From Gerris lacustris (taxonomy: Eukaryota; Arthropoda; Insecta; Hemiptera; Gerridae): 64,000 nt of DNA. Both the position numbers and the translations under genes were made by a program. This document shows positions 23,001 to 33,974 of this stretch, in pieces. Location: positions 28,608,187 to 28,672,186 of the forward strand of contig OX578284.1 of the NCBI GenBank assembly GCA_951217055.1. Reading direction: 5' to 3'. The notes beneath the pieces were generated by a model. That model saw only the letters and a list, made by a program, of their open reading frames with translations, did not search any database and was not told the origin of the DNA. The number at the start of each line of letters is the position of its first letter. Position 1 is the first letter of the stretch.

Positions 23001-23099
23001 TTTTGTGGCTTCATCTTTTATAAATAAGCGGCTACTAATCTTGCCAGTACTCGCCGCTAGTATCTGGCTTATTCGTTTTTTCTTTTCTTGTACTTGCAA
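20091..23099 (-). CDS. pol: Gypsy (CsRn1-type) pol: protease, RT, RNase H, integrase; 1002 aa from first Met
   Basis: In order: aspartic protease [14 protein letters not shown] (about 35-48); RT with [15 protein letters not shown] and the YVDDIL catalytic box; RNase H starting at [15 protein letters not shown] with [11 protein letters not shown] and YTDHKPLT; integrase zinc motif ([12 protein letters not shown] to CIPCQRC); core with HVDIVGPLP and [11 protein letters not shown] and a downstream acidic residue; and a [16 protein letters not shown]-terminal segment. All catalytic signatures are present and no stop interrupts the frame. Translation is probably by -1 shift from gag near 23078, so the internal Met at 23099 need not be a start. 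No envelope follows. Confidence 0.95.
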   Translation of the reverse strand: MQVQEKKKRISQILAASTGKISSRLFIKDEATKLNFLIDTGADLSVVPALKNHRKTPDPFSRIFAANGTKINTFGETILTLNLGLRRNFRWNFIKADVTKPIIGADFLHHFGLIIDLKNKSIIDGLTKLSTLGRILPTTSPTIRAVQKENRFTNILRQFPDTMQDNPNFFDEPKHKTTHYLETTGPSIFEKPRRLAPDALKCAKKEFEAMVAQGICRPSRSSWANPLHMVKKKNGEWRPCGDYRRLNAVTIPDRYPLPHIQDITRNLIGKKIFTTIDLRKAYHQIPMQPEHIHKTALTTPFGLFEFVRMPFGLRNSGQTFQRFVDEVLRGFDFAWAYVDDILVGSETEDQHEEHLKQIFERFKTYGVSLNPAKCDFGKKEVVFLGHSVSEEGVKPLPDKVNAITTFKRPETIKELRRFLAMLNFYHRFVPNASHIQAPLVELTHGSKKNDKRKINWNLEAEQAFQKCKDGLSNAATLAYPSKQGLLVLMTDASETALGAALNQIENGKPPKPISFFSKKLSKTEQNYSTYDRELLAIYKAIKHFRHLLEGREFVIYTDHKPLTFAFIQKSDKASPRQMRHLDFISQFSTDIRHLSGKDNVVADTLSRVEAITKTPEVNMDQIAEAQLHDEELKTLLQDNKSLVLRQIKLPGSDRTLYCDVQDKIRPYIPQPYRRAIFNSLHNLAHPGIRATTKMVTQRYVWPGIRSDCVKWARNCIPCQRCKIHRHTKSPLGSFDNNYPRFGHVHVDIVGPLPICQGYRYLLTCVDRFTRWPEAFPLKQIDAETVAETFYSGWISRYGAPNIITTDQGRQFDSIIFNEMLRLLGIKRNRTTAFHPASNGMVERMHRQLKAAIKCHNTQEWLEVLPMVLLGLRAAHKEDLQTSPAELVFGTVLRLPGQFFAEAKEDKVPSEFAKRLMQTMSNLRPRNVNHKIKNSPYFIHPDLRNSTHVFLRDDTILRPLQPPYMGPYLVLDRRDKTFKLNINNKDKWVTIDRLKPAYSDGLH

Positions 23100-23917
23100 G
23101 GGTCTTTACATTTTGTAGAATCGTCACCAAAAGTGTTATGGTACCAACAATATTCTTCATTGTACTTCTGGGTAGTTGATCGGGATTGACTTCTATTTCT
23201 CTTAAATCTGGTATTGTTTGATCTGCTTCTGTTCCTTCTAGAGAATTTAAGATTTTTAATTTCAGAGTTCAAATTTTCTATTAGTTTTTCTAATTTTGAA
23301 ATTCTTTCGTCCTGATCGTTTTTGGAGTAAACTGCCTCTATTTTTGATGTTGAAGCCGAATATAAGTCTGTTGGTGTATGGGACGTTACTTCTATAATTT
23401 TGTCTGCCATCTGGGCCAATTTAGTTAAGTTGTCTTCACTTACTGTTAAGACAGCTTGCACCTGTGGCGGAAGGCGTTGAAGCCATAGACTTTTTAAAAA
23501 ATGGTCATTGACATGATCACCTGCTAGCTCTTTCATTTCTCTGAGAAATTGACTTGGTTTTCTGTCACCTCTTTCAATGTCTGAAAGTAATTTTCTGATT
23601 CTTTTTTCTTCTGAGTCCGAAAATTGTTCAATAATTTTATTTTTTAACGTTTCGTATTTGTTTTCCAACGGGGGGTTAATTATGATATCGGATATCTGAG
23701 TTAAAATGTCACCTTCGATAGCTCCAATTATAGTGTGATATTTTGTTGAATCACTGCGAATGTTAGCATTAATAAATTGGCTCTCTAACTGGCAAAACCA
23801 GAGGCGCGGATTTGCTTTCCAGAAGGGTGGGGGTCTTATCACTTGCACCTTACTAAAAGCATTATTTTCTCCAGCTTGATTGTTTGAATTATTGTTTTCA
23901 TTTTGATTCTGACTCAT
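23069..23917 (-). CDS. gag: Gypsy (CsRn1-type) gag, 282 aa
   Basis: The first ATG lies 40 bp inside the 5' LTR. An Asn/Gln-rich N-terminus (1-22) is followed by [18 protein letters not shown], the usual start of this gag family, a helical capsid-like region (about 25-170) and an Arg/Ser-rich basic stretch. The box [20 protein letters not shown] sits at the C-terminus, with Cys-His-Cys-Cys spacing as in CsRn1 elements. The product would be the nucleocapsid/capsid precursor. The frame ends at 23069, six bases after an A AAA AAC heptamer that should shift ribosomes into pol. Confidence 0.93.
   Translation of the reverse strand: MSQNQNENNNSNNQAGENNAFSKVQVIRPPPFWKANPRLWFCQLESQFINANIRSDSTKYHTIIGAIEGDILTQISDIIINPPLENKYETLKNKIIEQFSDSEEKRIRKLLSDIERGDRKPSQFLREMKELAGDHVNDHFLKSLWLQRLPPQVQAVLTVSEDNLTKLAQMADKIIEVTSHTPTDLYSASTSKIEAVYSKNDQDERISKLEKLIENLNSEIKNLKFSRRNRSRSNNTRFKRNRSQSRSTTQKYNEEYCWYHNTFGDDSTKCKDPCKYKKRKNE
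23075..23081 (-). promoter_or_regulatory. Programmed -1 ribosomal frameshift heptamer A AAA AAC
   Basis: In the gag frame the minus strand reads A AAA AAC, then GAA TAA, the gag stop. The pol frame is exactly one base back and open across this site. This is the canonical X XXY YYZ class of slippery sequence. A downstream stem or pseudoknot was not modelled. Confidence 0.85.
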
Positions 23918-23957
23918 GTTGTGTTCTTATATCTTCTATTTCACTAGGGGTCACCAA

Positions 23958-24093
23958 TGAAGGAGTCCTTAAAAGATTTGACAAAATACACTTTGTTCTA
24001 ATGAATTCAAAATACGAACTGAATTTATTTCTTTTTTTAAAAATAAACATTTGATTATTTTTTTATGTCAAGTCATTTGTCATGTCTGCTACA
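23958..24093 (-). repeat. Gypsy 5' LTR (136 bp)
   Basis: Identical to 19932-20067. It is followed on the minus strand, after one base, by the tRNA-Trp-type primer site, and flanked outside by the second AGTG (24094-24097). Confidence 0.95.
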
Positions 24094-24537
24094 AGTGTTA
24101 TTATGCAAAAGAAATTGTAATTATAAGGATATTTAGGGTTAAATCGGTCAGTTTGCTTACACCTTTGCAGTGATGGCTTTTTTCATGCTTTTTATTTGTT
24201 TAAAGTGGTTTTCTTCCATTTGTTTTACCAGTTTTATGTAAGAAAACTATTTATGGCTAATTTGGAGGGAAAATTATTATTTTTCATGCATCGCTGGAGT
24301 TCTAAATGTCAAGGTATGTTTGTATTAATAGTATTTGAATAGTTTGAGTAGATAACTCTCATTTGATTTAGTATAAAATAACATAACTTGTTGATCATTG
24401 ATTTCACATATATATACATTATCGATAAATTATATGGTAATTACGGTTTTGATTATATTTACGGAGTTGTTTGAGTTACAATACAATTGAGATACAATTG
24501 TTTGAGTTTTGTAAAATAATTCAATTGATCATTAGGT

Positions 24538-25860
24538 ATGTTCAGCATTATGTGTATAACCTTTTTTAATAACTTATATAATAATCTTTGTTTTTGTGAA
24601 CAGATGGTGATGTGCTTTGCTCCAAACTGCAAAAATGATTATTCAGAGAAACACGAATGCATATTCTTTGGGTTTCCAAAAGAGGAGAAATTAAAAAAAA
24701 GAAGTGGATTAAGATATGAGGTATCTAGGTAAATACAGTGGATTTATTAATAAAATAGTTTGACTGGTACATTCGTATGGTACGTGCCTGGCCAAAATTT
24801 AGAGCCACTTCTAATCTACTTTTTCTTCACAATGAAATTTCTCTGGCACGTACAGTACGAAGTAGCCATTGACTTTTTTTAAGAGAACAAGTTGTGGAAA
24901 TCTCTATCTTCTCCATTATAAATTAATCTTCCCCCTTCATGTGAAACTGATAGTGTCACTATTGAGTTTGTTGGTGTAGCCCGAAAACTGATAGTGTTTT
25001 GTATTCTTTTAATGTACTCATTATGTATTATTTTTTTTCTCAGGTTTGTGTTTCCCATTTTCCCAAGAGCAACCATTTTCACTTTTAATCTAAGCTCCGG
25101 AACTTGTTCTCTATGTATAACTTTGGTTTTTTTCTGTGACTGAAGTGATTACTTATAACTAATTTTTTTTAAAAAATCAAGTTGGCGGCAACTTATCATA
25201 AATAAAAATAGCTTTTTTCTATTTATAGTAACCCCTAACTGCGTAAAAAATTTCAAATTTCCTTGATAAACTGGAAGTAGGAGAATCAGTCCTTAGTTAG
25301 TTAGTCAACTATTTTTTATTTATAGTTTTTAAAAAGATACATATTTTTTTGTGTTTATTTCAATTAATTGTATTATGTTTTAGGCGATGTTGGAGTACAA
25401 TGTACAGAGCCTGGATCTCAAATTTCAGTCTACATTCACAAAAATGATTGGAGACTAAGCTCTTGCAAGTCAATACGATGAGTGAACCCTCTATATAGCG
25501 TTTTGGGATATATCTTTGGTTATTTCCCGACAACTATTGCCAATATTTTATCACCTGGTTGGAAAAACTGCAAGTTTTGTACAAGCAACTTATGATGAAT
25601 ATTCCTCAAGAGCACTGAACAGAACCACCATCTCAAATGTCAATTGGTGTAATAGCTAAAGCAAGAATCCTCGTTGAAAGAGCAATTAGAAGAATCAAGA
25701 CTTTTAGAATTTTAAAATTCTTACCAAATCATTTTTTCTCATATGGAAGCAAAATCTTTCAAGTCTGTGCTGCATTAACAAACTTACAAAATCCCCTTAT
25801 TAAAAAAGTAGAACCGTTAATGGTTTGAATTTCTTACTAAATTATTTATTGTGACATAAG
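24538..25860 (+). pseudogene. Decayed THAP-domain / DDE_Tnp_4 transposase (ISL2EU/Harbinger-like)
   Basis: Around 24604 the frame encodes MVMCFAPNCKNDYSEKHECI, then FFGFPKEEKLKK, the start of a THAP zinc finger; the second half of the finger is lost. At 25637-25828 a frame encodes IAKARILVERAIRRIKTFRI and VCAALTNLQNPLI, the C-terminal signature of DDE_Tnp_4 transposases. The middle (about 24735-25630) is AT-rich and broken, with a short inverted repeat at 24774/24859 that may be a smaller insertion. Both parts on one strand, 0.9 kb apart, fit the THAP plus DDE_Tnp_4 layout known from ISL2EU-type elements. Element ends were not found. Confidence 0.55.
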
Positions 25861-26512
25861 CTAAACCTAATATGTGAGTGAATAAATATTATATATAATA
25901 CTAAATATGTAGGTAATTATATGAAGTACTAAATTTTGTTAGAAACCTATTTCTAGTTCTATCATTTATTTTAATTTACTTGTTACTACTAAATTCCTTA
26001 TTGATGTAAGCCAAACCCAATATGCAGAATATTTCATTTGTTTTTTTTTACGTATAATTTGTATTTGACTCTTTACTTTTGTAGTATGATATATATTGAA
26101 TTAAAGTTTGTTGTTTTTTTATACATTGTTATTATTTCTACCTTGTGGTAAATCAATTGTAAATCTTTTTGTACATTCAACTGGCTTGTCATTTGCTTGC
26201 AGTGCAGACTGTTTGGGGAAGTTTACTAATTTGGCTATAGTGCTTCTCATTCCTAAAGCTTACTTAGATTTTACTATTGGTCTGTGGCTTTAACAATCAA
26301 ATATTATTAGTGGGTTAAATTTCACTATGTGCTGAATGGGTTAAATTCAAAGCCACTGCCTTTTTCTGATGATAGTTCTGTTGTTAGCTCATTATTTTGT
26401 TTTTTCTTTCAAGAAAAGAAATAAACTATCTTTCTTCAAAATTGTATTAAAAATTAGTAATTTTTAAGTAGCCAAGAAGAACAAAATAAGGTTGGGCAGT
26501 AACAGGTAATTC
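25861..26512. other. AT-rich non-coding stretch
   Basis: No frame resembles a known protein and no repeat edge could be fixed. It may be the remaining 3' part of the transposase element before the hAT MITE target site at 26513. Confidence 0.3.
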
Positions 26513-26520
26513 AACCCCTA

Positions 26521-26687
26521 CAGGGCCGTCCCTAGGGGTTTAGGCGCCCGGGTCAAAAGCACATGTGGCGCCCCCCTTTATTACCAAATTCACCTATAGT
26601 ATTTTAAGACGGGGGCCTGGCGACGCCCCCCTAGACGTGGCGCCCGGGTCAGCTTGACCCGGTTGACCCCCCCTAGGGACGGCCCTG
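26521..26687. mobile_element. hAT MITE (167 bp)
   Basis: Terminal inverted repeats CAGGGCCGTCCCTAGGGG and CCCCTAGGGACGGCCCTG sit inside a perfect 8-bp target duplication, AACCCCTA (26513-26520, 26688-26695). The element is GC-rich in AT-rich surroundings. An internal copy of GGCGCCCGGGTC also repeats in inverted form. The 8-bp duplication and CAGGG ends are standard for hAT. Confidence 0.93.
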
Positions 26688-26695
26688 AACCCCTA

Positions 26696-27130
26696 CTAAA
26701 AGAAACATTATAAAGCACCTTTTTTTGGTAAGTAAAGCCATTGACTGATCTTACTTGCCAAAAAAGGATAACTATATAATTATTGTCAGTTATACTTGCA
26801 TCATCTAATGTAAGACGCATATACATATTTGAGTATTTTTTTTTTTTTTTTTTTTTTTTATCCCTCCTCCACCCGCGGCTAAGGAAGGTGCGCTTTAACT
26901 ACTTGGGCTATTAGCGCAAACCTTTACCTTTGTTTGTTTTATTATTATTATTATTTATACTGTTAGTTTGAGTGATTTTATACTATATTCTTTGGTTAGT
27001 TTTAGATTATATTGTATTCTTTGACATATTTATAGTTAGCCCTTTATATGCGTTATTTTGTGCCGCGCCACAAATACAAATGTACATAAATTTAATTTTG
27101 GTTTATTCCAGGAGTTATTTTTTCACTGTT
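26696..27130. other. Non-coding; poly(T) tract 26836-26860
   Basis: The T run of about 24 nt is followed by a GC-richer patch and (ATT)n. Together with the run this may be the edge of another repeat, but no element can be delimited. Confidence 0.25.
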
Positions 27131-27149
27131 TGAATTGATTATTATAATT

Positions 27150-28025
27150 GAATTATTATTTGAGCTGAGCAACCTAAGGTTTGCAGACGATGTTCTTCTA
27201 TTTTCTACAAACGAAATTGAAATGAAAGGCATGGTAAACAATTTGATAAAAACATGCAGAAAATATGGACTGGTAGTAAACTGGACAAAATCCAAATTAA
27301 TGTCAAATATAAGCCAAGATGCATTAGAGATGGAAGAAGGTGTGATAGACAATGTCGAGGAATATATCTATCTTGGTCAGCTGATCTCTCTGCACGACTC
27401 AATGAATAGTGAGATAAAAAGAAGGATTAAAATAGGATGGAGAAAATTCTGGCATCTTAAGAAAATCTTTAAAGGCTGTGTATCTGAAAACATCAAAGTT
27501 AGAACCTTGCAAAGCTGCATTTTCCCAGCTATCCTCTATGGAAGTCAGACTTGGGCCTTAACCCAAAAATTGGACGAGAAGCTAGTTTCCGCGCAATGCC
27601 AGATGATAAGAGCTATGACTGGCATAAGCAAGATGGAGAAAATAAAGATTAAAGAGTTAATAAGAACATACGGAGGGAGAAGTCTAATGAAAGAAGGACA
27701 CAAGATAAAATGGAGATGGGCTGGACATGTGTACAGAATGGACACGGAAAGATGGACTCGAATAGCCACAGAATGGACTCCATATGGATGGACTAGGAAC
27801 AGAGGAAGACCGGCAAGAAGATGGGCAGATGAATTTTCAGAAAGAATAGGAAAGTTATGGCATAGGGCCACTGCAAATAGGCAAAGCTGGAAACAGGCAG
27901 TACAATTTCAAATAAGATAGCAGCACTATGCAGACGATAACCTCACAATTACCCCTAAAAAGGGAGGCTTTTGCTTTATTAAATAAAGTGTCGATGAAGC
28001 TATAATAATAAAATAATAATATACC
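27150..28025 (+). mobile_element. RTE-type LINE, 5'-truncated (copy 2)
   Basis: The open frame to 27920 starts in the RT palm at LRFADDVLLFS, so the catalytic FADD box is present. It continues through EYIYLGQLISLHDS and ILYGSQTWALTQKLDEK to the C-terminal tail HVYRMDTERW, TEWTPYG and GRPARRWADEF, with a stop at 27918-27920. The 3' end is GATGAAGCTATAATAATAAA, the same tail as copy 1. The truncated 5' end and lack of endonuclease show a dead-on-arrival copy, but about 255 codons remain open. Confidence 0.85.
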
Positions 28026-28157
28026 TAATATATTGAAATAAGCGTCAGCACAGATCAATTTTACTTTTAACAAGACCATTATTATATTTTCGATATTTAC
28101 AAAACCAAGTGACATTTTGACATATAACAAAAATAAACAAGTCAAGTAACAGGCTTC

Positions 28158-28440
28158 CATAATAACATTTTTTCCCGTCTTTTTGAAGCTTACGATGCGC
28201 GTGAACGCTTGGGCGGATAACGTTTTCCAACGAACTCAGCCTGGGCATTGGTAAAATGAACATGTGTACCAAATTTCAACTAATTCGGTGATCTTTTACT
28301 CAAGTTATCGTCATCGGTAGATTTTGTGACCGTTTTTGCATGACGGTGATTTTGGTAGTTTTATTTTGGATTCACTCCCGGGCTCCAGAACGTGCTATAA
28401 GGAACTTCGTTCCAAAATTATTACTCCTAGGACATAAACC
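28158..28440. repeat. Dispersed repeat A, copy 1
   Basis: Shares long segments with 46785-47100: TTTTTTCCCGTC, CGTGAACGCTTGGGCGGATA, CTGGGCATTGGTAAAATGAA, CATGTGTACCAAATTTCAAC, TCACTCCCGGGCTCCAGAAC and AAGGAACTTCGTTCCAA. No coding potential. Confidence 0.85.
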
Positions 28441-29560
28441 AGATTTTTTTCCATTGTCAATTACTTGTTAAGGAGAAGTAAAAGAGGCTACAGATTAAAA
28501 ATTTGAGAGGTGAGAAGGGGGTGATTATGTATAATGCTAGTTATGAATAAACTTTACAGGAAAAAAGTAAAAATTAATAAATAACATTACATATTATATA
28601 TACAATTCAGGGTTGCTCCACCAAAAGTTAATTTATTAAATATTAAAAATATATTATCTGATCATTTTAACACCTACTTTGGCAACTAAAGTATAAATGA
28701 AAACTCTAGAAATCAATATTACATCCATTGCTCAAATTCTTATTGGTAGCAATGGCTGTAAAATAGTCTATGTGGTAATTTCAGCTCGATTGGATGACTG
28801 GAAGATGATTAATTAGCCCTCCAATGATTTTGAAAACAGAACAAAATCAAAACTAATATCAAAAATGTACTGAAGAATGGAGAACTTGTCGTAACTGATT
28901 TGTGTGAAGAGACCATTAATCGTCTGGAAAGCCAAAATTGAAGAGATTTTTTTAAGTTTGAGACAAAAAAGATTATCATCTTAACTATTATAAATGAATC
29001 AAAATATCCATCTAAAAAGGTTGTTAGTTTACAAATTCTGTAGTGTTGTTTTTTTTAAATATATTATTTGTTGAAATTTTAATAAATGTTTCTTTATTAT
29101 AATATTTACATTTTATATATATTATTAACTATAAAACAAGAAAATAATTTCATAAATACAAAATAACAATAACAATAATAAAAAAAATAAACCCTTAACA
29201 AAAAAAATAAAATAAATACATACTCATAATAATAAAATTACATGGTATAAAAAGTGCAAAATAAATAAATTATGACCAGAATGTTAAAAAAAAAAGAATG
29301 AGTACAAATAACAAAAATTAAATTAATACATATTTTTTTCTTTTTTGAAATATAACAGATAAATATTACTTTTCAAAAACTGTAGAAGCAGCAATAATGT
29401 ATTTCTATGTAACTTTATTCAAGGTTTTTAATTGAAAATATTTAAGCAAACTTTCAATATCTACTTATTAAATTTTGCATCGGAAAAAAAAAAAACTTAA
29501 CAAAGTTGATAGCTAAAGATTACCTTAAAAAAATGAAATTTTATAAATTCTTTCATGTCC
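28441..29560. other. AT-rich intergenic DNA, no gene seen
   Basis: Very A+T-rich, with A runs and AATA repeats near 29100-29300. No frame of note. Confidence 0.4.
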
Positions 29561-29579
29561 CGATCAAAACATCATTAGG

Positions 29580-29740
29580 TTATTTACAGGACGAGGTATC
29601 CAGCCCCTTTGATGTGACCATTATTTGGTGAAACATGCCTCACCTCTCTGAGATTCGAACTCACAAGGTATGTATGTCAGCGTTTGGTCTTAGGCAAGTT
29701 GTAAGTACATTAACCACTCAGTTACTAATGGGCTGATATA
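29580..29740 (-). repeat. tRNA-derived SINE
   Basis: On the minus strand an A-box-like TAACTGAGTGGTTAATG (about 29712-29730) is followed about 50 nt on by a B box GAGTTCGAATCTC (29651-29664), then an unrelated body. The spacing fits an RNA polymerase III promoter. The tRNA fold is degenerate, so it is not called a tRNA gene. Confidence 0.6.
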
Positions 29741-30546
29741 ACAAATTTATTGTGGTTTTTAGTTGATGAGATCACCACATAAAGGAACTTCAGTTCCTCT
29801 AATGGTGTATAATGATAATGCACTTCCTTTTTCCATAAAAGTAATAATAATAATAAACATTTTAATAATAGCAATGTTTTACATGCTTCAAAAGTATGCC
29901 CATATCTACAATTGGAACAAAACAACTTAAAACTAAAATATATAGGTCTTTGGTATTCGTTGAACTACCCATAATAATGAAAATAAATCTTTTGAATATT
30001 GTCATGAGTGTCTTTCAATGTTTTAGCAACCTTTTACCAAGGTTCAATACTTTTAACATCAACTAACAATCCAAACATAATTAATATTCTTTCAATTTTT
30101 TTTTTCTTTTTTTTTATAAAAAAAGAAAAAAAATTAATTTAAATTAAAAAAAATAATATATATATTATTTAACAAATAAAGAAAATAATGAAAAAATAAC
30201 AAAAAAGCAAAAACAACTAACAATGCTTTATTGAGCAAAAATACATAGGGAATGACCAATTTCAAAATGAAAAAAAAATCCAAATAAATAATTCATAAAA
30301 AAAATATAGCACATAAATATCCTAAGTGATTTTATTTTAATTTATAATAGTCACGATAATCCAGGCAGACCTCAATAATTGTCTTATTATGTATAATCAA
30401 TAAAATTTAAATTTATTTGTCTTTTTTTGTATCCTAAATCAAATTGTAGGATTAAAACGTGGGCCTGCATTGAGACTGAACAGTATTTTTTATAAACATA
30501 GATTTTAATAGTTTACTAAAGTAAAACTAGTTTAATAGAATTTAAT
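29741..30546. other. AT-rich intergenic DNA, no gene seen
   Basis: Homopolymeric A/T tracts, including a T/A foldback at 30088-30140. No coding or RNA feature could be supported. Confidence 0.35.
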
Positions 30547-30616
30547 CCAGACTTTCGGTGATCCGGACAGTGCCCAGTCCCATCAAATGCAGATTAATGA
30601 GACTATTGTACTGTTA
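30547..30616. repeat. Solitary end of a Tigger-like element
   Basis: CCAGACTTTCGGTGATCCGG and the following TGAGACTATTGTACTGT match the right end of the element at 61193-61995 (GACTTTCGGTAATCCGGA, GAGACTCTACTGTA). The other end is not found nearby. Confidence 0.6.
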
Positions 30617-31335
30617 TTTTTTTATTATTATTATAAATTTATTTTATTCCAACACACTTAAAATCCTTATAATTTTATTTATAAATTAAATGTAAAAAAT
30701 TTATCAAATAAATAATAAAATTAAATAAATTTTCTATTTATAGAAACAATCAGTCATAAATAAGCCTTTTTTTATTAACAGGTCAAATAAACAATAGTTA
30801 TTTACATAATAAATTTCCCAAATGAAGTCATAGGTGTAGAGGGGGTGAAATATATTCTAGAATACTCTACATATATAAATGAATGTATTTTCATACTTAC
30901 AGTAGACCCTCACAATAACAAATCCTTCTACAATAAAATTGGTTTTAATTTTTATCTGTACTTCCAAGCAAGATGAGTAAATGTCAGAATTGAACGAATT
31001 GGTGTTAGACAACACCGCCTGTCGAGTCTTTCTATTAAATTCCATGATTTGCTGTCCGACCCAAGATCTTGTATCCATTTCTGTTTTGTTTGTATAAGTC
31101 AAAAATAGATTTTTCCTCCAGAAGGGAGAAAACATTAACTTTCCACCCTAGTTTATAGGGAGGAAAGGATCCCTTTACAGCCTAGTTGTGAAAATCGTGG
31201 CGGAAAGTAAAAATTGTGGTGGAAAGTAACAGTAGAGCCAACCTATTATTCTTTAAAGAAAATCAGTGTTGCCTGTTTTGTAACAAGTAACGGTTTTGTT
31301 TAACTGAATGACTCGACAGGTAAACAGCTTTTTTT
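30617..31335. other. AT-rich intergenic DNA, no gene seen
   Basis: The longest open frame (92 codons, minus strand) has no recognisable motif and AT-rich codon use, and is not called. The segment 31150-31240 holds a short local repeat (GTGGCGGAAAGTAAAAATTG / GTGGTGGAAAGTAA). Confidence 0.3.
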
Positions 31336-31790
31336 AAAAATGCTAAAATCCATTTTTTTATTACGTGGACTTAAAAAATCTTTTCATTACTCCTAGCTGC
31401 AAAGAAAAAATGTTTTTTTCTTTACAGGTGGTAGTTATCAAAACTTCCGTTTTTAGAGCTGCAATCTTTGTAGAAATGCTTCTTAGTACGATTAAAATCC
31501 ACTAGATGTCAATGCGTTTTATTTATCTTTTCTTATAGTGTAACCTCTTTTTAAGGTTTCTTTTTTTTAAATCTTAAGTATGTACTAATATTTGTTATTA
31601 TTATTGTTTATTGATTAATATTTAATGTTTTTTTCATTGACTGCTACCACGGAAAAAATAGCATATGCTACACGACTGTGAAGTGTTTTTTCTTTACCGC
31701 GGCAATTACATTTACTGTCGAGCGAAGACATTTTCTCTACACTAACAACCTCATTTGGGTAATTTTTGTTGTTTATTTGTGTGAATGTAT
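31336..31790 (+). repeat. Dispersed repeat B, copy 1
   Basis: Shared with 60055-60540: TACGTGGACTTAAAAAATCT, CATTACTCCTAGCTG, AGATGTCAATGCGTTTTATT and CTTTTCTTATAGTGTAACCT, then the AGCATATGCTAC and GTTTTTTCTTTACC parts. Substitutions and small indels separate the copies. No coding frame. Confidence 0.85.
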
Positions 31791-33974
31791 GTTGTATGTG
31801 TGTTTATGTGCATAAGTCAAGAACAGTATTATATACAAAAACTATAATTTAATTTGTTGTCAATCAGCATAAATTATTCACAGCAATATCACATAATTTA
31901 ACAACATTATATGTAAACTAAAAACTATCCTTCTCTGTGATCATATTTATTTATTTATTTTTAAAGAATATAAACATTTAAAATTGATTAATAAGATAAA
32001 CACATTTTTTTTTTCTTTATTGGTATATAATATTATGTAATAATGTCTTAACAATGCGTTCGACTGTCCTACCTAAATTGGTCCAAAGATGATAAAAGAA
32101 CCCCAAACAATACCAAAATACCATTTTATTCTTTTTTTTATAAAAGTCATATCCCAAATTCAGTCCATCTTATTATTAAATTTTATTTTTTTACGTTACT
32201 TGATTTTAAATTATTTATCTCTTAGTTATCTCATATGTATGAAATTTTACTAATAGTTTATGATATTAATATAGTTTTTATAATGTAATAATTAGCTTAT
32301 TATTTATTCTAATAATTACAAAACAGCTTAAGGAAAATAAGCAATTTAATTTTTTTTTATTTAATCACATCATTTAGCCACATATTCTTTTGAATATTCC
32401 TCATTAATAACTTTTCCAAGCATTACAATCTTAAATTTATTTACACTATCAATATTTACCAAATAGAATATAATTTATTATTTTTTCAAAGAAAAATAAG
32501 AATATCAATAACTTGCAAGCAAAAAGTCCAGAAAAATAAAAGAAAACAAAATTTTCTTGTTTACTGGTATATTTAATTATTGTAATTAGTGATTCGCTAT
32601 TTTTCTAAATAAATCCTAGGGACACTTAATAATATATGAAATAATGTTGCAACTCCTTCTTACTCACAATGCAAGAGACAAGGTGTTAATATTTTTGTAG
32701 AAATGTCCTTTTCTCTTGCATTAGATTCAGAGAGAAAGTGTACTGTAGATACTATTTGCCAATTTGCCAATATACTTGTGTTCTTAGATACTTCTTGAGT
32801 AAATGTACTACCTATTGACAAGAAAATGGGGGTAAAAAGTAGGCTGATCTACATGAAGTTGGTATCTTGGATTGAGCTTAATTTTAAAGCTTCTCAAATA
32901 AAAGAGGTAATCATGAACATAAGCTCTCCCTCAAAAAAAGAAAACAGTCAAAAATTCTACATTTTCTATTAACTTAGAAGAAAACTTATTTGGTATTATA
33001 TAAAGATTAAATATGATAAAGCATATGTCATTTCTTTAAGTCAATCTTATTCCTATTTAAATAATTGGTAAGATAAAACCAAGTTAATGGTAAATAATAG
33101 AAGCTAAAAAAGATCTATTTTTTATGATAGATCTTAAAAAAGAAACACTCCCTTCTAGTTAATAGGTATCTAAGTGGAGTAAATACAATCAAATCATATA
33201 ATCATAATTTTAAAGATGGTTTCCAGATTTACACACCATTATTAGCATTATAAGTTATTTACAATTATAAGACACATGGCATACTCTTAAGGTATGATTT
33301 GTCTTTTACATGGTTCAGGTATTACATTCATTCTTTTATAACACAAATTATGAATGACAGAGATGCCAAAAGCTAGCTTTCAAAATGTTTTACTTTAGGA
33401 GGCCCTTACTTTGATCTTATGTTTTGTAAACTCCTTTTTCCATTATATTGAAACTAGGAAAAATGATTTAGTTAAGGACAAACTTATCGAAATTAATAAC
33501 TAAGAACAAACTAGTTACATTTAATTGCTATGCTAAGTTGAAATTATGATAGTAGAAGTATCAAAGAAGAGGATATTATAATACGTTACCTTTTTTTTTG
33601 TAGAAAGAAGCAGTTTTACTATTGAGCATAAAGTTATACCTATGATTATTTTTTTGGTATTAATAAAGTTAATATTCATTTGTAAAAATATAAATTATTT
33701 TTGTTAATCTATTATCTTATAGATTGATTCGGAACTTTAAAAAGAGAACATGAGTGAATGTTGAAAACAAATTAGAAATACCCTTTTTGTGTTCATCAAT
33801 AAATATGGAGAAACAATTCATAAAAGAAATGATTATGCTGGTTGTTGAAAATGGTTAGCATAATCTTGTTATAGCATCTTTGCTATCTCTTCGAGCAATA
33901 GTGCAGAATCCAAAGCCGTTGTAATAAGGGACCAATATATGAGAATCGATTTCTTCTTGGTCGTTAGGACTGGG
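31791..33974. other. AT-rich DNA downstream of tweek, including its 3' UTR
   Basis: The part next to 33975 must contain the tweek 3' UTR on the minus strand. An ATTAAA-type hexamer is visible near 33519, but AT richness makes it weak evidence. Nothing else is supported. Confidence 0.35.

Larger units (their letters stand above)
19932..24093 (-). mobile_element. Complete Gypsy LTR retrotransposon, CsRn1-type
   Basis: Two identical 136-bp LTRs (19932-20067 and 23958-24093) are flanked by a 4-bp target duplication, AGTG (19928-19931, 24094-24097). The primer binding site (23942-23956, minus strand TGGTGACCCCTAGTG) is complementary to the 3' end expected of tRNA-Trp. The gag Cys/His box is CX3HX8CX3C-like. 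These two traits are known for the CsRn1 clade. Gag and pol are open end to end and overlap. There is no envelope frame. A short purine-rich GCTGGGAG precedes the 3' LTR. Identical LTRs mean a very recent insertion; this copy may be mobile, which is inference. Confidence 0.96.

Noticed and set aside
20305..23118. Plus-strand frames within the Gypsy element
   Set aside because: Antisense to well-conserved pol and gag domains, with no motif of their own.
19932..24093. Endogenous retrovirus or errantivirus with envelope
   Set aside because: After integrase only 23 bp remain before the 3' LTR, so there is no room for an envelope frame.
30857..31135. 92-codon minus-strand frame as a host gene
   Set aside because: AT-driven codon use, no motif, no splice or promoter context.
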